From Neptunomonas sp. (GTDB lineage: Bacteria; Pseudomonadota; Gammaproteobacteria; Pseudomonadales; Balneatricaceae), in assembly GCA_004195305.1 (NCBI GenBank), contig SDWN01000120.1:1-7620 (forward strand): a stretch of 7,620 nt of DNA, in the 5' to 3' direction. The translations under genes and the position numbers were made by a program. This document shows positions 5,130-7,620 of the stretch, piece after piece. The notes below the pieces were generated by a model, which saw only the letters and a program-made list of their open reading frames with translations, ran no database searches and had not been told where the DNA came from. Numbering within the stretch: position 1 is the stretch's first letter; every line of letters starts with the position of its first letter.

Positions 5130-6161
5130 CTATCTCGCTTCCTCCAGCAGCATATTTTCCGGCTTATCGGGATTCAGCATAACGGTACCTGCTGGCTCGC
5201 AGTTTCTAACGGATCCTGACCAACGATGCGGCTTCGCTGCTTTTGCAGCCTCCAATACCGCTCTACGTTTAGTCAGGATTTTTTCGTCTAGGCACGCATG
5301 ACGCTCAGCAGGGGTGACGAAGTTGAGTTTGCTGTGCTTGTGTTCGTTGTTGTACCAAGTCACAAACTTCTGTACCCAGTCGCGCGCCTCCGCCAAGCTG
5401 TTAAACCCGGATGACGGCCAGTTCGCACGGTATTTAAGTGTCCTGAACAAGGCTTCTGAGAACGGATTATCATTGCTCACACGAGGCCTGCTATACGATG
5501 ATTGCACGCCCAGTTCCTCCAGTTTCGCCTTCATCGTTAGCGCTTTCATTGGCGCGCCATTATCGGAATGCAGCACCAGCTTGGTGTTGAAACACTGTTC
5601 ACTTAGCATGCACCGCTGTACCAGCTCCGATGCCAGCTTGCCGCATTCCCGCTCATGGACTTCATAACCAACGATCTTGCGGCTGTATATGTCCTCGAAC
5701 AGATACAGGTAGTAAAACTGGCCTCTAACACGCGACGCCAAGTAGGTAATGTCCCAGGACCACACTGTGTTCGGACCCGTTGCGGCAAAGCTGGTGGGCT
5801 TTGCTTTCTTCTTCGGTGCCTGGCTACGGCCTCGGTGATGAAGCTGATCATGCGTCTTTAACAGCCGGTAGAAGCTCGCTTCTGAACCCAAGTAGATGCC
5901 CTGATCCATCAGCGCCGGTACGATCTGCGAGGGCGGCAGGCTTGCGTATTCCGGTTGATTGCAAGCAGCAAGAATAGCCTGCTGCTCTTCGTCGCTCAGC
6001 TTATTTGAGGGCACGGGGCGCTTAGCACCAGGGCGTTCATCGGCCTGCACTTTGCCGCACTTAAGCCAGCGACGGTAGGTACGCAGGCTCAGCTCAATCT
6101 CCAGACAGGCCTGCTCAGTGCGAGATCCATTGGCCTTCGCCTCTTCAATGAGTTCGATCAT
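5130..6161 (-). CDS. IS3-family transposase OrfB (DDE integrase domain)
   Basis: A 343-residue catalytic half of an IS3-family transposase, which cuts and joins IS ends with an RNase H-like (rve) domain. The N-terminal third (about 1-110) holds the HTH_21-type segment with LSLRTYRRWLKCG (24-36). The catalytic triad is visible as D137 (WSWDITYL), D200 (LHSDNGAP) and E236 (NPFSEALFR), with D-to-E spacing of 35 as in this family. The C-terminal TWYNNEHKHSKLNFVTPAER (268-287) is also typical. The ATG at 6161 may not be used alone: the frame is open upstream to the slippery heptamer at 6224-6230, so the active enzyme is probably an OrfAB fusion. The last residues (NMLLEEAR) end in TAG 35 bases from the proposed IS end. 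No internal stop or frameshift is seen. Confidence 0.93.
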   Translation of the reverse strand: MIELIEEAKANGSRTEQACLEIELSLRTYRRWLKCGKVQADERPGAKRPVPSNKLSDEEQQAILAACNQPEYASLPPSQIVPALMDQGIYLGSEASFYRLLKTHDQLHHRGRSQAPKKKAKPTSFAATGPNTVWSWDITYLASRVRGQFYYLYLFEDIYSRKIVGYEVHERECGKLASELVQRCMLSEQCFNTKLVLHSDNGAPMKALTMKAKLEELGVQSSYSRPRVSNDNPFSEALFRTLKYRANWPSSGFNSLAEARDWVQKFVTWYNNEHKHSKLNFVTPAERHACLDEKILTKRRAVLEAAKAAKPHRWSGSVRNCEPAGTVMLNPDKPENMLLEEAR

Positions 6162-6184
6162 TACTACGCGCTCTGGATACGAGG

Positions 6185-6568
6185 TTAGCTCTCCTCGTCG
6201 TCTTCCCCCCAGTACGCTTTGAGCTTTTTTCGCAGGATCAACAGCGCCGCAGCCTCGGCCAGAGCCTTCTCTTTAATTCGCAGATCTTTCTTCAGTGATT
6301 TTATTTCAGCTTTATCGATTCTTGCCTGCTTACGGGCCTCTTTATCTTGCGTCTTGCTCGTTTGAAATCCGGCCAGGCAGCCCTCTCTCCAGCGCTTTAA
6401 CTGCTCTGGATATAAGCCTTTCTCTCGGCAGTACTGACTTAATTCAGACTCCGACAGCGCGGCGGTTTCAACGATTACGGCCAGCTTCGTTTCGGCTGAC
6501 CAGTCTTCTGTAGAAGGTAGTAACTTCTTCAGGATTACATCTTTACGTTCACTGGAATAACTGGCCAT
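6185..6568 (-). CDS. IS3-family transposase OrfA (DNA-binding protein)
   Basis: A 127-residue OrfA, the DNA-binding half of the IS3-family transposase. A helix-turn-helix region spans about 17-60 (TKLAVIVETAALSESELSQY then KGLYPEQLKRWREG), followed by a lysine-rich coiled coil with leucine-type heptads (about 75-115) that would mediate multimerisation with OrfAB. It begins MASYSSERKDVILKK, with GAGCGAGGA just before the ATG. It ends in GEDDEES-stop 24 bases before the OrfB ATG. An A AAA AAG heptamer about 40 bases before the stop allows -1 frameshifting into OrfB. Made alone, OrfA normally moderates transposition in this family. Confidence 0.92.
   Translation of the reverse strand: MASYSSERKDVILKKLLPSTEDWSAETKLAVIVETAALSESELSQYCREKGLYPEQLKRWREGCLAGFQTSKTQDKEARKQARIDKAEIKSLKKDLRIKEKALAEAAALLILRKKLKAYWGEDDEES
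6224..6230 (-). promoter_or_regulatory. -1 ribosomal frameshift heptamer (A AAA AAG)
   Basis: In the orfA frame the codons read CGA AAA AAG, giving the canonical IS3-family slippery heptamer. After slipping back one base, reading continues as GCT CAA AGC GTA and on through GAG CTA ACC to the OrfB ATG with no stop codon, which I checked codon by codon. This would produce the OrfAB transposase of roughly 480 residues. Confidence 0.8.
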
Positions 6569-6610
6569 TCCTCGCTCACTATCCGCCCCTGTCTTTATTG
6601 ATTATGAGGG

Positions 6611-6630
6611 GTGACAACTATCCTGACACA
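6611..6630. repeat. Left terminal inverted repeat of the IS
   Basis: Read on the minus strand this is TGTGTCAGGATAGTTGTCAC, upstream of orfA and starting with the TGT usual for IS3-family ends. Its partner is at 5095-5117. Five G residues separate it from the second copy of the flanking direct repeat. Confidence 0.55.
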
Positions 6631-6635
6631 GGGGG

Positions 6636-6728
6636 CTTCCACTGCTCCAATCCATACAGTATTTTCATGAAGAGCTTGGCTTCAACGTTCAGTACGCTAT
6701 TTCCAGTAGGTGCTCCTGCGGCTCCATT
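6636..6728 (-). pseudogene. Diverged second copy of the gene fragment (direct repeat, copy 2)
   Basis: On the minus strand this reads EPQEHLLEIAY and then, after a one-base deletion relative to copy 1, NVEAKLFMKILYGLEQWK. It aligns with the fragment at 5001-5093 over about 91 positions with roughly 66 identities, and the protein-level match (E.AY, AK..F.KI, LEQ) is clear. The frameshift and an in-frame stop just upstream (TAA at 6745-6743) mark it as decayed. It sits 5 bases from the left IS end, in the same orientation as copy 1. Family not recognised. Confidence 0.5.
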
Positions 6729-6946
6729 TCAGGAGTTATGTATTACAGCTGTGTCATAGTGTATCTGCGATACCGGCTAGCTGCATTGAGCTCTGGATCG
6801 TGACTCAATAGCATTAGCGGGCAGGTGTCGCAGAAATCGCAATACAGGACAAAGAGTCTCCTAAGCCCATGAGCACTTCCATAATCGATTGCATGGACAT
6901 CTAGCAAGGGTTTTCGATAAAGCAGCTGGCTAAGCGAGGCGGCTAT

Positions 6947-7020
6947 CTAACCCGGCGGGTTAATACATCGACGCAGGACGCGTCATCATTGGCTGAATGG
7001 CCAATGCGAGTGCCAGAAAA
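6947..7020 (-). repeat. Three-hairpin structured element, copy B
   Basis: Minus-strand copy of the element at 2573-2645. It reads TTTTC, ACTCGCAT, hairpin 1 (ATTGGC-CATTCA-GCCAAT), hairpin 2 (GACGC-GTCCT-GCGTC) and hairpin 3 (TTAACCC-GCC-GGGTTAG, with a terminal T-G pair). Hairpin 1 keeps its pairing although two base pairs differ from copy A (G-C to T-A and T-A to C-G). Hairpin 3 is nearly identical. It lies downstream of the receptor gene in that gene's direction of transcription. Confidence 0.7.
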
Positions 7021-7061
7021 CCCTGCAAGTTCTAGCAATTGCGCCCGGTTTTATGGCACGA

Positions 7062-7094
7062 CGGACCAATAGGTTGGGACTACCTATTGGTCCG
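7062..7094. terminator. Strong perfect inverted repeat downstream of the receptor gene
   Basis: CGGACCAATAGGT (7062-7074) and ACCTATTGGTCCG (7082-7094) form a perfect 13-bp stem with a 7-base loop, 128 bases past the receptor stop. No T-run follows on either strand, so termination is only one option; a protein-bound palindrome or a small mobile-element end are others. Confidence 0.4.
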
Positions 7095-7222
7095 CCAGGT
7101 TAATAGCTAGGCTAATTCAGGCGTTGATGCTGGGTTTGCTTCGACAACAGATGGATAGTGGATAGGCTTAGCTACCTCATGATCCAAATTAGGGTTACGC
7201 CTAACAACGTACAATTACAGCG

Positions 7223-7601
7223 TTAAAGAAAGTGCAGGGTCAGGGTCAGGTAGCCTCGGCGGTCGAACTGGTTGCGGTTTTGGAACTCCGTATAATCATC
7301 ATTCAGTAAACTTTGCACGACTAAGGCGACCTGACTCTCGATATTGGCTTGCACGAATGTTTTGGCTAGTCGGGTATCCAGCCGCTTGTATGCAGCCACA
7401 TCGGAACCGCCAGCGAAACCGGTGGCACTCTGTTGGTAGAAGGTTAGGCTGGTACTCCATCCCGTGGCGAATTGATAGCTGGCCAGCAAGCTGAGTGTAT
7501 GCCTGGGTGCCAGGCCGTTCAGGCTTTCGTCACCGGAATCCAGATCGCCGCCACGAGCTTGGCCATCGATATCCTGATACGCGTATTGCAGGGCCAGAAA
7601 C
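7223..7601 (-). CDS. TonB-dependent outer-membrane receptor, C-terminal fragment
   Basis: The last 125 or so residues of a TonB-dependent receptor, an outer-membrane beta-barrel that imports siderophores, vitamin B12 or similar ligands using TonB energy. Alternating amphipathic strands are visible: HTLSLLASYQFATGWSTSLT, then a loop (QQSATGFAGGSDVAAY), KRLDTRLAKTF, SQVALVVQSLLNDDYTEF and the closing strand GYLTLTLHFL. The LLNDDYTEF turn and the C-terminal Phe one residue from the end are typical of these receptors. No ligand can be assigned from this part. The gene is cut by the contig end: bases beyond 7601 are sequencing adapter, so the apparent start translating as MCIRDR is an artefact and not the real protein. 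Confidence 0.88.
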
Positions 7602-7620
7602 CTGTCTCTTATACACATCT
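7602..7620. other. Nextera/Tn5 mosaic-end adapter (sequencing contamination)
   Basis: CTGTCTCTTATACACATCT is exactly the 19-base Tn5 mosaic end used in Nextera libraries. It occupies the extreme right edge and produces the well-known spurious MCIRDR peptide when translated on the minus strand. It is not genomic, and it marks a contig end. Confidence 0.97.

Larger units (their letters stand above)
5095..6630 (-). mobile_element. IS3-family insertion sequence
   Basis: About 1.54 kb, with orfA and orfB on the minus strand in the usual IS3 arrangement. The left end (minus-strand reading) is TGTGTCAGGATAGTTGTCAC, ending at 6630. The right end, read inward from 5095, is TGTTTTTCAAGGTAGTTGGC. The two agree over TCA(G/A)G and TAGTTG(T/G)CAC, with a 2-base gap and a few mismatches. 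No matching short target duplication is visible (CGG on one side, GGG on the other), so the insertion is old or rearranged, or the right boundary is slightly off. Both proteins look intact, so it may still be active. The precise IS name cannot be given from sequence alone. Confidence 0.7.
6729..7222. other. Non-coding stretch with structured elements between the IS region and the receptor gene
   Basis: No gene I can support. It holds copy B of the three-hairpin element (6947-7020) and a strong inverted repeat (7062-7094). One start-less open frame on the minus strand (6946-6743, 67 codons) contains a CDFCDTCP cysteine cluster and runs in phase toward the decayed fragment at 6728. It has no start codon or ribosome site, and I do not call it a gene. 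Confidence 0.5.

Noticed and set aside
6743..6946. Start-less minus-strand open frame of 67 codons with a CDFCDTCP cysteine cluster
   Set aside because: It has no ATG/GTG with a ribosome site and no family I recognise. An open frame of this length is not rare by chance. It is in phase with the decayed fragment at 6728, so it may be gene debris, but I cannot support it as a gene.

Overview
The window looks like a piece of a marine-type gammaproteobacterial chromosome at roughly 50% GC. This rests on the protein families: a YeeN-type YebC protein beginning MGRAYQNRK, a VF530/DUF2132 protein, a YbaN-type DUF454 membrane protein, RhlE-type helicases and a TonB-dependent receptor. I cannot name a genus. 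The right edge is a true contig end, because the last 19 bases are the Nextera/Tn5 mosaic-end adapter and not genomic DNA.

Left part (1-4651), ordinary chromosomal genes: the 5' end of a DEAD-box RNA helicase (minus, cut by the window edge); a 102-residue cysteine-containing small protein (plus), which converges through a hairpin on the YeeN-type yebC homologue (minus); a VF530-family small DNA-binding protein (plus), which converges on a DUF454 inner-membrane protein (minus); a complete rhlE-type helicase (minus); and, divergent from it, a membrane-anchored FKBP-type prolyl isomerase (plus) with a GTG start. Most genes are single transcription units. The theme is RNA and translation housekeeping: two DEAD-box helicases, a YebC-family factor and a folding catalyst.

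Right part (4652-7620), accessory in character: about 350 bp with no recognisable gene; a gene fragment; an IS3-family insertion sequence (orfA and orfB on the minus strand, with an A AAA AAG slippery heptamer that would fuse them by -1 frameshifting, and an intact DDE triad); a second, diverged copy of the gene fragment directly abutting the other IS end; a stretch of structured non-coding DNA; and the C-terminus of a TonB-dependent receptor.

Two signals stand out. One is a ~74-bp, three-hairpin element present twice, at 2573-2645 (plus) and 6947-7020 (minus), whose first stem differs between copies by compensatory base-pair changes. The other is a pair of ~91-bp direct repeats, about 73% identical by my hand alignment, that bracket the IS. 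I found no RNA genes, no CRISPR array and no complete novel defence or metabolic system.
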